Assembly: GCF_022965755.1 (NCBI RefSeq)
Contig: NZ_CP095187.1
Location: forward strand, 2,232,001-2,296,000
Source of the DNA: Pseudoxanthomonas sp. F37
GTDB lineage: Bacteria > Pseudomonadota > Gammaproteobacteria > Xanthomonadales > Xanthomonadaceae
DNA: 64,000 nt
Direction: 5' to 3'
A program made the translations under genes and the position numbers. Shown in pieces: positions 54,261 to 63,520 of the stretch (positions are counted from its first letter, which is position 1; each line of letters starts with the position of its first letter). The notes beneath the pieces are model-generated. The model had not been told where the DNA came from. It saw only the letters and a program-made list of their open reading frames with translations, and made no database searches.

Positions 54261-54881
54261 TCAGGCGGGATGGGAGACGGCAGGGGCGCCGTAGGACGCC
54301 AGCAGGCGGTCCAGGGAACGGCGGGCCAGCTGCGGGGCCTGTCCGGCATCGTAGAGCCGGGCGTCATGAAGGCCCTGGGCGATGGCGAACAGTTCGAACG
54401 CGAGCAGGACGGGGTCGGTCTTCGGCGAAAGTTCGCCGGTGTCGATGCACATGCCGATCGCCTTCACCAGTTGCTGGCGCAGCTGCAGCAGCCAGTCGAC
54501 GACCCGGTCGTGCAGCAGGCCCGGGCGCGCGTCGTATTCGTGGGCCGCGGCCAGGATGACGCAGCCATCGGGGTTGTCGCAGACCCAGCGGAACCAGTTT
54601 TCCATGATCGCGCGCAGGCGCGGCAGGCCGCGCGGCAGGCCGATGGCGGGGGCGATCACGGCGCGGGCGTAGCGGTCGGCCGTCCACGCCAGCACGGTCA
54701 GCTGCAGATCCTCGCGCGAGCCGAAGTGGGCGAAGACGCCGCTCTTGGACATGCCGGCGGCCGTGGCCAGTTCGCCGATGGAGAGCCCTTCCAGACCGTG
54801 CCGGGCGGCAATGTCGTAGGCCCGCGCCAGGATCATCTCGCGGGTGGCATTGCCCTTGTGGGTGGCGGCTTGCGGTGTCAT
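54261..54881 (-). CDS. TetR/AcrR family transcriptional regulator
   Basis: 206 aa. The N-terminal HTH covers about residues 15-60 (MILARAYDIAARHGLEGLSIGELATAAGMSKSGVFAHFGSREDL). A C-terminal ligand-binding domain of the TetR_C type follows (IMENWFRWVCDNPDGCVILAAAHEYDARPG). Ligand unknown. A perfect palindromic operator lies 10 bp upstream of the ATG, so it should repress itself and the co-directional hydrolase gene. It converges with nothing and faces the leucine dehydrogenase gene. Confidence 0.9.
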   Translation of the reverse strand: MTPQAATHKGNATREMILARAYDIAARHGLEGLSIGELATAAGMSKSGVFAHFGSREDLQLTVLAWTADRYARAVIAPAIGLPRGLPRLRAIMENWFRWVCDNPDGCVILAAAHEYDARPGLLHDRVVDWLLQLRQQLVKAIGMCIDTGELSPKTDPVLLAFELFAIAQGLHDARLYDAGQAPQLARRSLDRLLASYGAPAVSHPA

Positions 54882-54890
54882 ACCGACAGA

Positions 54891-54910
54891 AATAGCACGA
54901 CCGTTCTATT
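54891..54910. promoter_or_regulatory. TetR operator upstream of tetR
   Basis: AATAGCACGACCGTTCTATT is a palindrome with arms AATAGnACG and CGTnCTATT. It lies 10 bp in front of the tetR start and within the tetR/leucine-dehydrogenase spacer. The same core is repeated at 54202-54217. Confidence 0.7.
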
Positions 54911-55098
54911 TCCACAACTGCCCGCGCGCGCGAAGCGCCATGCCGCCCTTGTCATGGCACCCACCGCCGATTGCATTAAACTGCCGCCCTGCGACGACCA
55001 CGGCCGTGTTCCGGAAACGTCGCTTTTTTCTTTTCTGACAACCCGTTAGCCGCTGAAGGCAAGCCCGCGCCGGCCCCACCCGCGCACCGGAGCCCCCC

Positions 55099-56199
55099 AT
55101 GATCTTCGAAACGCTCGACACGTCCGGCCACGAACAGGTCGTCTTCTGCCACAACCCGGACGCCGGGCTGAAGGCCATCATCGCCATCCACAGCACGGTG
55201 CTGGGCCCGGCGCTGGGCGGCGTGCGCATGCGGCCCTATGCCGACAGCGCGCTGGCGCTGAACGACGCGCTGCGGCTGAGCCGCACGATGACCTACAAGA
55301 ACGCCCTGGCCGGCCTGAACGTGGGCGGCGGCAAGGCGGTGATCATCGGCGACAGCACCGTGGACAAGACCGAGGTGCTGTTCCGCAGCTTCGGCCGCTA
55401 CGTGGATTCGCTGGGTGGTCGCTACATCACCGCCGAAGACGTGGGCACCGACGTCAACGACATGGAGAACGTCTACCGCGAGACCGAATACGTGGTGGGC
55501 GTGCACCAGGTGCACGGCGGTTCCGGCGACCCGGCGCCGTTCACCGCCTATGGCGCGCTGCAGGGCCTGATGGCCACCTTGAACCGCAAGTTCGGCAACG
55601 AGGAAATCGGCAAGTACAGCTTCGCCGTGCAGGGCCTGGGCCACATCGGCATGGAGTACGTGAAGCTGCTGAAGGAACGCGGCGCCAAGCTGTTCGTCAC
55701 CGACCTCAACCCCGCGCTGGTCGAGCATGCGGTGGAGGAATACGGCGCCGAGGCGGTCAAGCCCGACGAGATCTACGACCTGCCCGTGGACGTGTTCAGC
55801 CCGTGCGCGCTGGAATACGCCATCAACGAACAGACCCTGCCCCGCCTGAAAGCCAAGGTGATCTGCGGCACCGCCAACAACCAGATGTCGCATGTCACCG
55901 GGGTGGAAGCGGCCAAGCGCGGCATCCTGTATGCGCCCGATTACGCGGTGAACGCCGGCGGCGTGATGAACGTGTCGCTGGAGATCGACGGCTACAACCG
56001 CGAGCGCGCCATGCGCATGATGCGCACCATCTACCACACGGTCGGCAAGATCTTCGACCTGGCGGAGAAGGAGAACATCGCACCGCAGTACGCCGCCGAC
56101 CGCATCGCCGAGGCGCGCATGACCGCCATCGGCAAGCTCAAGCTGCCGCTGGGCCGCACCGCGCCGCGCTTCATGGGGCATCTGCGCGGCGAGCATTGA
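55099..56199 (+). CDS. ldh: Leucine (Glu/Leu/Phe/Val) dehydrogenase
   Basis: 366 aa. Substrate domain LGPALGGVRMRPYA and the catalytic Lys in MTYKNALAGLNVGGGKAVI; NAD domain VQGLGHIGMEYVKLL (GxGxxG), then ICGTANNQMS and APDYAVNAGGVMNV. This is leucine dehydrogenase, which oxidatively deaminates Leu, Val and Ile to 2-oxo acids with NAD. In xanthomonads it feeds both amino-acid breakdown and the supply of branched primers for iso-fatty acids. Isovaleryl-CoA dehydrogenase follows 53 bp later, consistent with leucine catabolism. Confidence 0.92.
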   Translation: MIFETLDTSGHEQVVFCHNPDAGLKAIIAIHSTVLGPALGGVRMRPYADSALALNDALRLSRTMTYKNALAGLNVGGGKAVIIGDSTVDKTEVLFRSFGRYVDSLGGRYITAEDVGTDVNDMENVYRETEYVVGVHQVHGGSGDPAPFTAYGALQGLMATLNRKFGNEEIGKYSFAVQGLGHIGMEYVKLLKERGAKLFVTDLNPALVEHAVEEYGAEAVKPDEIYDLPVDVFSPCALEYAINEQTLPRLKAKVICGTANNQMSHVTGVEAAKRGILYAPDYAVNAGGVMNVSLEIDGYNRERAMRMMRTIYHTVGKIFDLAEKENIAPQYAADRIAEARMTAIGKLKLPLGRTAPRFMGHLRGEH

Positions 56200-56252
56200 C
56201 GTAGTACGTTCCACCGACAACATGGATTGGCCGCAATAGGAGGGAGGACCGA

Positions 56253-57425
56253 ATGCGACCGGATACCGTCAGCGGGTTTCCGCTGGGCGAAGAACTGGAT
56301 GCGCTGCGCGAGGCCGTGCAGCGGTTCGCGCAGACCGAGATCGCGCCGCGTGCGGCGCAGATCGACCACGACAATGCGTTCCCGCAGGACCTGTGGCCCA
56401 AGCTGGGCGAACTGGGCCTGCTGGGCATCACCGTGGACCCCGAGTTCGGCGGCAGCGGCATGGGTTACCTGGCCCACCTGGTGGCGATGGAGGAGATCTC
56501 GCGGGCCTCGGGCTCGGTGGGCCTGAGCTACGGCGCGCACTCCAACCTGTGCGTCTCCAACCTCTACCTCAACGGCAACGCCACCCAGCGCGCGAAGTAC
56601 CTGCCGAAGCTGTGCAGCGGCCAGTGGAAGGGCGCGCTGGCGATGAGCGAGCCGGGCGCGGGTTCGGACGTGGTCGGTTCGATGAGCTGCCGTGCCGAAC
56701 TCCGTGACGGCGTGTGGGTCGCCAACGGCAACAAGATGTGGATCACCAACGGGCCGGAAGCCGACGTGCTGCTGGTCTACATGCGCACCGCCGGCAAGGA
56801 TGCGGGCAGCAAGTGCATGACCGCCTTCATCGTCGAGCGCGGCATGAAGGGCTTCTCCACCGCGCAGAAGCTGGACAAGCTGGGCATGCGCGGCAGCAAC
56901 ACCTGCGAACTGGTGTTCGAGGACTGCGAGATTCCCGCCGAGAACGTGCTGGGCGAGGTCAACCAGGGCGTGCGCGTGCTGATGAGCGGCCTGAACACCG
57001 AGCGCCTGGTACTGAGCGGCGGGCCCATCGGCCTGATGCAGGCGGCGCTGGACATCACCCTGCCCTACGTGCGCGAGCGCAAGCAGTTCGACGCGGCCAT
57101 CGGCACCTTCGGCCTGATGCAGGGCAAGCTGGCCGACATGTACACCGCGCTGCAGTCCAGCCGCGCCTTCGCCTATCAGGTGGCGCGCGGCTTCGACCAA
57201 GGCCAGGGCTCGCGCGCGGCCGCCGCCGGCTGCCTGCTGCATGCCTCGGAAGCCGCCGTACAGGTCACGCTGGAAGCCATCCAGTCGCTGGGCGGCAACG
57301 GTTACATCAACGAGTACCCGGCCGGCCGCCTGCTGCGCGATGCCAAGCTCTATGCCATCGGTGCGGGCACCAACGAGATCCGCCGCATGCTGATCGGGCG
57401 GGAACTGTTCGACGGCCGGGGCTGA
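56253..57425 (+). CDS. liuA: Isovaleryl-CoA dehydrogenase
   Basis: 390 aa acyl-CoA dehydrogenase. [15 protein letters not shown] and [14 protein letters not shown] bind FAD and substrate. The catalytic Glu sits in [16 protein letters not shown], the position used by isovaleryl-CoA dehydrogenases instead of the late Glu of other acyl-CoA dehydrogenases. The C-terminus [20 protein letters not shown] is typical. It makes 3-methylcrotonyl-CoA from isovaleryl-CoA in leucine breakdown. GGAGG lies upstream of the ATG. The carboxylase beta subunit for the next step is at 60763-62370. Confidence 0.93.
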   Translation: MRPDTVSGFPLGEELDALREAVQRFAQTEIAPRAAQIDHDNAFPQDLWPKLGELGLLGITVDPEFGGSGMGYLAHLVAMEEISRASGSVGLSYGAHSNLCVSNLYLNGNATQRAKYLPKLCSGQWKGALAMSEPGAGSDVVGSMSCRAELRDGVWVANGNKMWITNGPEADVLLVYMRTAGKDAGSKCMTAFIVERGMKGFSTAQKLDKLGMRGSNTCELVFEDCEIPAENVLGEVNQGVRVLMSGLNTERLVLSGGPIGLMQAALDITLPYVRERKQFDAAIGTFGLMQGKLADMYTALQSSRAFAYQVARGFDQGQGSRAAAAGCLLHASEAAVQVTLEAIQSLGGNGYINEYPAGRLLRDAKLYAIGAGTNEIRRMLIGRELFDGRG

Positions 57426-57521
57426 TCCGCCCCGGCCATGCCGTCGGGTGGGCCTTGGCCCCACCTCCGGCAGATCCATGGCGACGACGGGCTCGAGCGC
57501 CCGCGCCGACCCGCGCGCCGC

Positions 57522-58295
57522 TCACTCCAGCGCCGGCCACGCCGATGCATCCAGCGTCTCCCGGTACCCATGCCAGCTGGCGTAGGCCAGCCAGGGCATC
57601 AGCACGCCCAGGCCCAGCAGCGCGGTGGCGAAGCCCACCGCCGTCAGCACCACCAGCAGCAGGCCCCACACCAGCATCACCCGCTTGTTGCGCATGACGG
57701 CATGCACGCTGGAGACGGCCGCCGTCACCATGTCCACGTCGCGGTCGGCGATCATCGGCAATGAGAAGGCGGTGACGGCGAAGGTGAGCGTGGCGAATAC
57801 CGCGCCGACCGCAGACCCCAGCGCGAGGAACTCCCGGAACGCGCCCGGATCCCCGCCGTCGAACGGGAAGAACGCACCCACCATCATGCCGGCGCGCGAC
57901 CACAGCAGGATGATCACCCCCTGCCCCAGCGCGAATACCCCCGCCTGCCCCAGCACGCGGCGCGCCAGCACGAACGAATCGCGCAGGCGCGGCGTGCGGC
58001 CCTGTTCCAGCGCCCGGCTGACGCAGTACAGGCCCACGCAGATCAAGGGCGCCACGAACACGAAGCCGGACAGCAGGGTCGCCAGCAGCGCGAAGCGCCC
58101 CAGCGCATAGGCCAGCCACGAGATGCCGGCGCTGACCAGCACGATCACCGCGCCGAACAGCAGGCTCAATGCCGGCGCGCGACGCATGTCCCGCCAGCCC
58201 GCGCGCAGCCAGCGCCCGGGCGCACCCGCATCCAGGTCGGCGCAGGGCACGACGAAGGGACGCGCCGCCGGGTCTGTCGATGGTGGTTCCGCCAT
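57522..58295 (-). CDS. DUF2189 family membrane protein
   Basis: 257 aa with about six transmembrane segments. ALSLLFGAVIVLVSAGISWL, PLICVGLYCVSRALEQGRTPRLRDSF and GRFALLATLLSGFVFVAPL are DUF2189 features. The family is an inner-membrane group of unknown function. Start ATG at 58295 (MAEPPSTDPAARPFVVP). It interrupts the leucine-degradation genes on the opposite strand. Confidence 0.85.
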   Translation of the reverse strand: MAEPPSTDPAARPFVVPCADLDAGAPGRWLRAGWRDMRRAPALSLLFGAVIVLVSAGISWLAYALGRFALLATLLSGFVFVAPLICVGLYCVSRALEQGRTPRLRDSFVLARRVLGQAGVFALGQGVIILLWSRAGMMVGAFFPFDGGDPGAFREFLALGSAVGAVFATLTFAVTAFSLPMIADRDVDMVTAAVSSVHAVMRNKRVMLVWGLLLVVLTAVGFATALLGLGVLMPWLAYASWHGYRETLDASAWPALE

Positions 58296-58407
58296 GCTCC
58301 CCTCCCGGCACCAGCATACGCCGGCACGGCCCTGTACCAACGGCCGATTTGCCCGCCGTCGGCCGGCAGCGGGATAATCGTCGCCTCACTCCACGCGGGA
58401 ACCCCCC

Positions 58408-59583
58408 ATGTCCGACATCGTCATCGCCGCCGCCAAGCGCACCGCCATAGGCTCGTTCCTCGGCCAGTTCAACGGCGTTCCCACCCCGACGCTGGGCGCC
58501 ACCGCCATCGCCGCGGCATTGGAGCAGTCGGGCATCCCGGCCGCGGACGTGTCCGAGGTCATCATGGGCTGCGTGCTGCCGGCCAACCTGGGCCAGGCCC
58601 CCGCCCGCCAGGCTTCGCGCGCCGCCGGCATCCCCGATGCGGCCGGTGCGACCACCATCAACAAGGTGTGCGGCTCGGGCATGAAAGCGATCATGCTGGG
58701 CCATGACCTGATCAAGGCCGGTTCGGCCAGCATCGTGGTCGCCGGTGGCATGGAGTCCATGAGCAATGCCCCGCACATGCTCCCCAACTCGCGCACCGGC
58801 AACCGCTACGGCAACTTCCAGGCCGTGGACCACATGGCCTGGGACGGCCTGACCAACCCTTACGACGGCCAGGCCATGGGCGTGTTCGCCGAAGCCACCG
58901 TGGCCAAGTTCGGTTTCACCCGCGAGGAGCAGGACGCCTACGCCATCGAATCGGTCGCCCGCGCGCAGGCCGCGCAGGCATCGGGCGCCTTCAACGACGA
59001 GATCGTCCCGGTCAAGGTGGCCACCCGCAAGGGTGAGGTGGAGGTGGCCACGGACGAACAGCCGGGCAAGTCCGACGTCGCCAAGATCCCCACCCTCAAG
59101 CCCGCCTTCAAGAAGGACGGCAGCGTCACCGCCGCCAGTTCGTCCAGCATCTCCGACGGCGCGGCGGCCACCGTGCTGCTGAGCGCCGAGGAAGCCGCCC
59201 GGCGCGGCATCCGGCCGCTGGCCCGGATCGTCGGCCACGCCACCTACTCGCAGGCGCCGGAGTGGTTCACCACCGCCCCGGTCGCGGCCATCGACAAGCT
59301 GCTCAAGCAGGTCGGCTGGACCGTGGAGCAGGTGGACCTGTTCGAGGTCAATGAGGCCTTCGCCGTGGTCGCCATGGCGCCGATCAAGGAGCTGGGCATC
59401 CCCCACGCCAAGGTCAACGTCAATGGCGGCGCCTGTGCGCTGGGCCATCCGATCGGCGCCTCCGGCGCGCGCCTGGTGGTCACCCTGGTCAACGCGCTGC
59501 GTGTCCGCGGCCTGAAGCGTGGCATCGCCACCCTGTGCATCGGCGGCGGCGAAGCCACGGCCGTCGCGGTCGAGATCGTGTGA
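58408..59583 (+). CDS. Acetyl-CoA C-acyltransferase (thiolase)
   Basis: 391 aa. The active-site Cys lies in TTINKVCGSGMKAIM (near residue 89), with NEAFAVVAMAP (His/Asn region), GGACALGHPIGASGAR and CIGGGEATAVAVE completing the thiolase motifs. It condenses or cleaves acetyl-CoA with acyl-CoA, as in acetoacetyl-CoA thiolase (AtoB). It could finish leucine degradation by splitting acetoacetyl-CoA or act in other beta-oxidation steps. Confidence 0.92.
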   Translation: MSDIVIAAAKRTAIGSFLGQFNGVPTPTLGATAIAAALEQSGIPAADVSEVIMGCVLPANLGQAPARQASRAAGIPDAAGATTINKVCGSGMKAIMLGHDLIKAGSASIVVAGGMESMSNAPHMLPNSRTGNRYGNFQAVDHMAWDGLTNPYDGQAMGVFAEATVAKFGFTREEQDAYAIESVARAQAAQASGAFNDEIVPVKVATRKGEVEVATDEQPGKSDVAKIPTLKPAFKKDGSVTAASSSSISDGAAATVLLSAEEAARRGIRPLARIVGHATYSQAPEWFTTAPVAAIDKLLKQVGWTVEQVDLFEVNEAFAVVAMAPIKELGIPHAKVNVNGGACALGHPIGASGARLVVTLVNALRVRGLKRGIATLCIGGGEATAVAVEIV

Positions 59584-59754
59584 GTTCTTGCGCAATCGTG
59601 GGGGGCGAATCGGCCGTGATTCGCCCGGCCCATAAGGTTTAACAACGGGTTGACAAAGATAACCGGCCAGGCGCTTGACACGCGTAATGGGCTTGTCATC
59701 ATGTTGCAGGCGCGCAATTGCGCGTTGCCTAACTAACGACGAGGAAATTCTACG

Positions 59755-60099
59755 ATGACCATGAACAAGGCTCTGATCGCGCTGGCTCTGGGTTTCGCCC
59801 TGGCTGCGTGCTCGAACCAGGAACAGGCCGCCGACGCCGCTGCTGACGCCGCCGCGACCGCGACCGAAGCCCAGGCTGCCGCCGACGCCGCCGCCACCGC
59901 GGGCGAAGCGACCGCCGACGCCGCCCAGCAGTCGGCCGACGCCGCTGCCGCTGCCGCCGACGCTGCTTCGACCGCCGCGACCGACGCCGCTGCCGCCACC
60001 ACGACGGAAGCCGCCGACGCTGCTGCCGACGCCGCTGCCCAGGCTGCCGACACCGCCGAAGCCGCGACCGACGCTGCCAAGGAAGCCACCAAGCAGTAA
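59755..60099 (+). CDS. Alanine-rich lipoprotein
   Basis: 114 aa. Signal peptide with lipobox LAAC (Cys19), then a mature part that is roughly half alanine with regularly spaced Asp, Thr and Glu (ADAAADAAATATEAQ). It should form one long helix or alanine coil anchored in the membrane by lipid. Related in style to the next gene at 60266 and to alanine-zipper lipoproteins such as Lpp, but not the same family by any motif I can see. Function unknown. Two TTGACA boxes (59650 and 59675) lie upstream without a clear -10. Confidence 0.8.
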   Translation: MTMNKALIALALGFALAACSNQEQAADAAADAAATATEAQAAADAAATAGEATADAAQQSADAAAAAADAASTAATDAAAATTTEAADAAADAAAQAADTAEAATDAAKEATKQ

Positions 60100-60133
60100 T
60101 CTGCTGGCGGTTGCCTGATTTGGCGTTAAACTG

Positions 60134-60165
60134 AGAAAGCCGCCAGTTCGCTGGCGGCTTTTTCT
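60134..60165 (+). terminator. Intrinsic terminator
   Basis: AGAAAGCCGCCAG - TTCG - CTGGCGGCTTTTTCT: a 13 bp stem with a stable UUCG tetraloop and a T-run, 35 bp after the first alanine-rich gene. Confidence 0.9.
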
Positions 60166-60265
60166 GTATCCGGGACCGGTTCCCTTCCGTATCGCGCCCG
60201 TTCGCGATCGGATCCGGGCGCCGCTCCCGGCACCATCTTCCACACTACCGATTTGGGGATCCACC

Positions 60266-60643
60266 ATGAAGATCAAGAGCACCGTCCTGCTGGTCGCCGC
60301 CGCCCTGGCACTGAGCGCCTGCACGAAGAGCGAGAACACCGACGCCGCCGCTGCCGACGCCGCTGCCGCCGCCGACCAGGCCGCCGCCGCTGCCGGTGAC
60401 GCCGCCTCGGCTGCCGGCGACGCCGCTTCCGCCGCGGGCGACGCTGCCGCCGCTGCCACCGCCGACGCTGCCGCTGCCGCCACGGCCGCCGCCTCCGACG
60501 CCGCTGCCGCGACCGAAGCCGCCGCCACCGACGCCGCCGCCGCTGCTGCCTCGGCCACCGCCGACGCCGCCCAGGCCACTGCCGACAAGGCCGCCGAAGT
60601 GGCCGAGAAGGCCGACGCCAAGGCTGAAGAAGTCAAGCAGTAA
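60266..60643 (+). CDS. Second alanine-rich lipoprotein
   Basis: 125 aa. Lipobox LSAC (Cys19), then a sequence of about half alanine with repeated AGDAAS(A) units (near residues 43-62) and a charged C-terminus ending KAEEVKQ. Like its neighbour at 59755 it should be a lipid-anchored alanine helix. The repeats [18 protein letters not shown] suggest growth by slippage. Its own terminator follows, so it is a separate transcript. Function unknown. Confidence 0.8.
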   Translation: MKIKSTVLLVAAALALSACTKSENTDAAAADAAAAADQAAAAAGDAASAAGDAASAAGDAAAAATADAAAAATAAASDAAAATEAAATDAAAAAASATADAAQATADKAAEVAEKADAKAEEVKQ

Positions 60644-60666
60644 TCGGCTCGCCTTCGCGCGAATCG

Positions 60667-60695
60667 AAAAAGGCCCGCGCAAGCGGGCCTTTCTT
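60667..60695 (+). terminator. Intrinsic terminator
   Basis: AAAGGCCCGC / GCGGGCCTTT stem followed by a short T-rich tract, 25 bp after the second alanine-rich gene. Confidence 0.85.
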
Positions 60696-60762
60696 TGCAC
60701 TGCGGTTTGGCGCGTGCCGGGCTTTATGGTCTGATGCCGCCTTTCCTGCCGTTCCGTACCGC

Positions 60763-62370
60763 ATGCCTGCCATCGTCTCGCAACTCGATCCGCGCTCGCC
60801 CGACTTCACCGCCAACGCGGCCTACCATCGCGTACTGGTGCAGGAACTGGACCGCCGGCTGGCGCGTGCCGCCGACGGCGGCGGCGAGAAGGCCCGCAAC
60901 CGGCATACCGAGCGCGGCAAGCTGCTGGCCCGCGACCGCATCACCGCCCTGCTCGATCCCGGTTCGCCCTTCCTGGAGATCGCCCCGCTCGCCGCCGAGG
61001 ACATGTACGACGGGGCCGCACCGGCGGCCGGCATGGTCTGCGGCATCGGCCGCGTGATGGGCAACGAGGTGGTGGTCGTGGCCAACGATGCCACCGTCAA
61101 GGGCGGCACCTATTTTCCGATGACGGTGAAGAAGCACCTGCGCGCGCAGGAGATCGCGCGCGAGAACCGCCTGCCCTGCGTCTATCTGGTCGACTCCGGC
61201 GGCGCCTTCCTGCCACTGCAGGACGAGGTCTTTCCCGACCGGGAGCATTTCGGCCGCATCTTCTACAACCAGGCACGGCTCAGCGCGGAGAACATCCCGC
61301 AGATCGCCGTGGTCATGGGCAGCTGCACCGCCGGCGGGGCCTACGTGCCGGCGATGTGCGACGAAAGCGTCATCGTGAAGGAACAGGGCACGATCTTCCT
61401 GGGCGGCCCCCCGCTGGTGAAGGCCGCCACCGGCGAGGTGGTGGATGCCGAGGCACTGGGCGGCGCAGAGGTGCACACCGGGGTGTCCGGCGTGGCCGAC
61501 CACTTCGCCGAGGACGACCGCCATGCGCTGGAGATCGCGCGCGGCATCGTCGGCCATCTCAACCGCCGCAAACCCGTGCCCATCGCGTTGCGCGAGGCGC
61601 GCGAACCGCTGTACGCCGCCGAAGAGCTGTACGGCATCGTGCCCAAGGACACCCGCCGGCCGTTCGACATCCGCGAGGTGATCGCCCGCATCACCGACGG
61701 CAGCGAACTGGACGAATTCAAGGCGCGCTACGGCAAGACCCTGGTGACCGGCTTCGCCCACCTGCACGGCTATCCGGTCGGCATCGTCGCCAACAACGGC
61801 ATCCTGTTCGGCGAGAGCGCGCTCAAAGGCGCGCACTTCATCGAGTTGTGCAACCAGCGCGGCATCCCGCTGGTGTTCCTGCAGAACATCACCGGCTTCA
61901 TGGTCGGCCGCAAGTACGAGAACGCCGGCATCGCCAAGGACGGCGCCAAGATGGTCACCGCGGTCGCCTGCTCGTCCGTGCCCAAGTTCACCGTGGTGAT
62001 CGGCGGCAGCTTCGGCGCCGGCAACTACGCCATGTGCGGCCGTGCCTACGGCGCGCGCTTCCTGTGGATGTGGCCGAATGCGCGCATCAGCGTGATGGGC
62101 GGCGAACAGGCCGCCAGCGTGCTGGCCACGGTGAAGCGCGACGGCATCGAGGCCGCCGGCAAGGCCTGGAGCGCGGAGGAGGAAGATGCCTTCAAGGCGC
62201 CCATCCGCGAGCAGTACGAGACCCAGGGCAGTCCCTGGTATGCGACCGCGCGGCTGTGGGACGACGGCATCATCGACCCCGCCGATACCCGCCGTGTGCT
62301 GGGCCTGGGGATCTCGGCCTCGCTCAACGCGCCGATCGAGCCGGCGAAGTTCGGCGTGTTCCGGATGTAG
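60763..62370 (+). CDS. liuB: 3-methylcrotonyl-CoA carboxylase, beta (carboxyltransferase) subunit
   Basis: 535 aa. [59 protein letters not shown] and [22 protein letters not shown] are the marks of the MCC beta subunit, distinguishing it from propionyl- and acetyl-CoA carboxylases. It carboxylates 3-methylcrotonyl-CoA, the product of isovaleryl-CoA dehydrogenase. The alpha (biotin) subunit, usually adjacent, is not in the window; the next gene is a bactofilin. The paired acyl-CoA hydratase is also absent here. Confidence 0.93.
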   Translation: MPAIVSQLDPRSPDFTANAAYHRVLVQELDRRLARAADGGGEKARNRHTERGKLLARDRITALLDPGSPFLEIAPLAAEDMYDGAAPAAGMVCGIGRVMGNEVVVVANDATVKGGTYFPMTVKKHLRAQEIARENRLPCVYLVDSGGAFLPLQDEVFPDREHFGRIFYNQARLSAENIPQIAVVMGSCTAGGAYVPAMCDESVIVKEQGTIFLGGPPLVKAATGEVVDAEALGGAEVHTGVSGVADHFAEDDRHALEIARGIVGHLNRRKPVPIALREAREPLYAAEELYGIVPKDTRRPFDIREVIARITDGSELDEFKARYGKTLVTGFAHLHGYPVGIVANNGILFGESALKGAHFIELCNQRGIPLVFLQNITGFMVGRKYENAGIAKDGAKMVTAVACSSVPKFTVVIGGSFGAGNYAMCGRAYGARFLWMWPNARISVMGGEQAASVLATVKRDGIEAAGKAWSAEEEDAFKAPIREQYETQGSPWYATARLWDDGIIDPADTRRVLGLGISASLNAPIEPAKFGVFRM

Positions 62371-62555
62371 CCTCAGGCGTGCCCGGCAGCGGCCCTCCTC
62401 TTCATCGTTGTGATTGCCGCGTGCACAAGCCCGAATCCAGGGTGAACCGCGCCTGCCTGACCTGCGCCACGCCATCAATCGGCTGCGCAGGTCACAGCGC
62501 GCGCAGCGAGGGGCGGCGATAGTCCGGGGTCCCTGCCACCCGGAGCATCCCCTGC

Positions 62556-63089
62556 ATGTCCATCTGGAAAGACCCAGGCCCCGCGAAGAAAGAGGCCGCC
62601 ACGCCCCCCTCCGAACCCACGCCCGCCGGCATGCGTGAAGCTCCGGCCGTGGCCGACTTCTCGCCGACGGTCACCGCCCCGCCCGGCACCCGGGCGCCCG
62701 AGCGGGTGCCGCAGGAAACGCTGAAGGAATCGCTGATCGCCGCCGACCTGACCATCGAGGGCAAGATCGAGGGCACGGGCCACATCCGCATCGCCGGCCG
62801 GTTCAAGGGCGATGTCAACGTGCAGGGCGACCTGACCATCGAAACCGGCGCCAAGCTCAACGGCGGCGTCCGCGCCAAGAAGGTCATCATCGCCGGCGAG
62901 CTCGAGGGCAACATCGAGTCGGCTTCGCGCGTGGAACTGCTCGCCTCTGGCGTGCTGGTCGGCGACGTCAAGGCCGGCTCGCTGACCGTGGCCGCAGGTT
63001 CGCGCATGCGGGGACAGGCCGACTTCGGTTGGGACGAACCGGGCAAGGCCGGCAAGGGCGGCGGCACGGAGCCTGGCACGGCGGCATGA
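62556..63089 (+). CDS. Bactofilin (polymer-forming cytoskeletal protein)
   Basis: 177 aa. A disordered Pro/Ala-rich N-terminus (about residues 1-58) precedes the bactofilin beta-helix (about 60-160: SLIAADLTIEGKIEGTGHIRIAGRFKGDVNVQGDLTIETGAKLNGGVRAKKVIIAGELEGNI). It should polymerise into non-polar filaments without nucleotide, at the membrane. In relatives they localise cell-wall enzymes. The zinc-ribbon gene overlaps it (ATGA). The region 62371-62555 before it shows nothing I can name. Confidence 0.9.
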   Translation: MSIWKDPGPAKKEAATPPSEPTPAGMREAPAVADFSPTVTAPPGTRAPERVPQETLKESLIAADLTIEGKIEGTGHIRIAGRFKGDVNVQGDLTIETGAKLNGGVRAKKVIIAGELEGNIESASRVELLASGVLVGDVKAGSLTVAAGSRMRGQADFGWDEPGKAGKGGGTEPGTAA

Positions 63090-63454
63090 GCCAACCCCGC
63101 CCCGGCAGCGCCGGCGCCACCCGCACCTGCCCGCACTGCAAGGCGACCATCCTGGAGAGTGCGGCGGTCTGCCCCGGCTGCCGCCATCACCTGCGCTTCG
63201 AACCCGGCGCGGGCGCCAACGCGGCGCCTGCGCTCACCCCGCTGCGCATCGAGGGCACGCTGCAGCCGCCCGCGGAGGGCGCGGCGTGGGAATACAGCGT
63301 GGTGCTGTCCATCCGCAACGATCGCGGCGAGGAAGTGACCCGCCAGGTGGTCGGGGTCGGCGCGATGCAGCCGCACGAACGCCGCAGCTTCGTCCTGTCG
63401 GTCGAACTGAACCCCGCCACCGGGAAGGCGGCAGGGCGGCGTACGCGGCACTGA
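63086..63454 (+). CDS. Zinc-ribbon protein coupled to the bactofilin gene
   Basis: 122 aa. A four-Cys zinc ribbon (CPHCKATILESAAVCPGC, residues about 15-32) is followed by a beta domain (TPLRIEGTLQPPAEGAAWEYSVVLSIRNDRGEEVTRQVVGVGAM). It overlaps the bactofilin stop in an ATGA, so the two are co-expressed and may work together. Function unknown; similar zinc-ribbon proteins sit next to bactofilins in other gamma-proteobacteria. Confidence 0.8.
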   Translation: MSQPRPGSAGATRTCPHCKATILESAAVCPGCRHHLRFEPGAGANAAPALTPLRIEGTLQPPAEGAAWEYSVVLSIRNDRGEEVTRQVVGVGAMQPHERRSFVLSVELNPATGKAAGRRTRH

Positions 63455-63520
63455 CGCCCTCCCCGCCACCGCCCCGCCCGGCTACACTCGGCCTCGACAA
63501 GGACGCCAGCAGGGGGCTGG

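Noticed and set aside
59650-59680. Two TTGACA boxes before the first alanine-rich gene
   Set aside because: Neither is followed by a convincing -10 at 16-18 bp, so I did not call a promoter.
57307-60636. A 1109-codon open frame on the minus strand
   Set aside because: Its Ala/Ser- and Gly-rich translation mirrors the alanine-rich lipoproteins and the thiolase and IVD genes on the other strand. GC-rich codons leave few stops in antisense frames. No start signal or domain.
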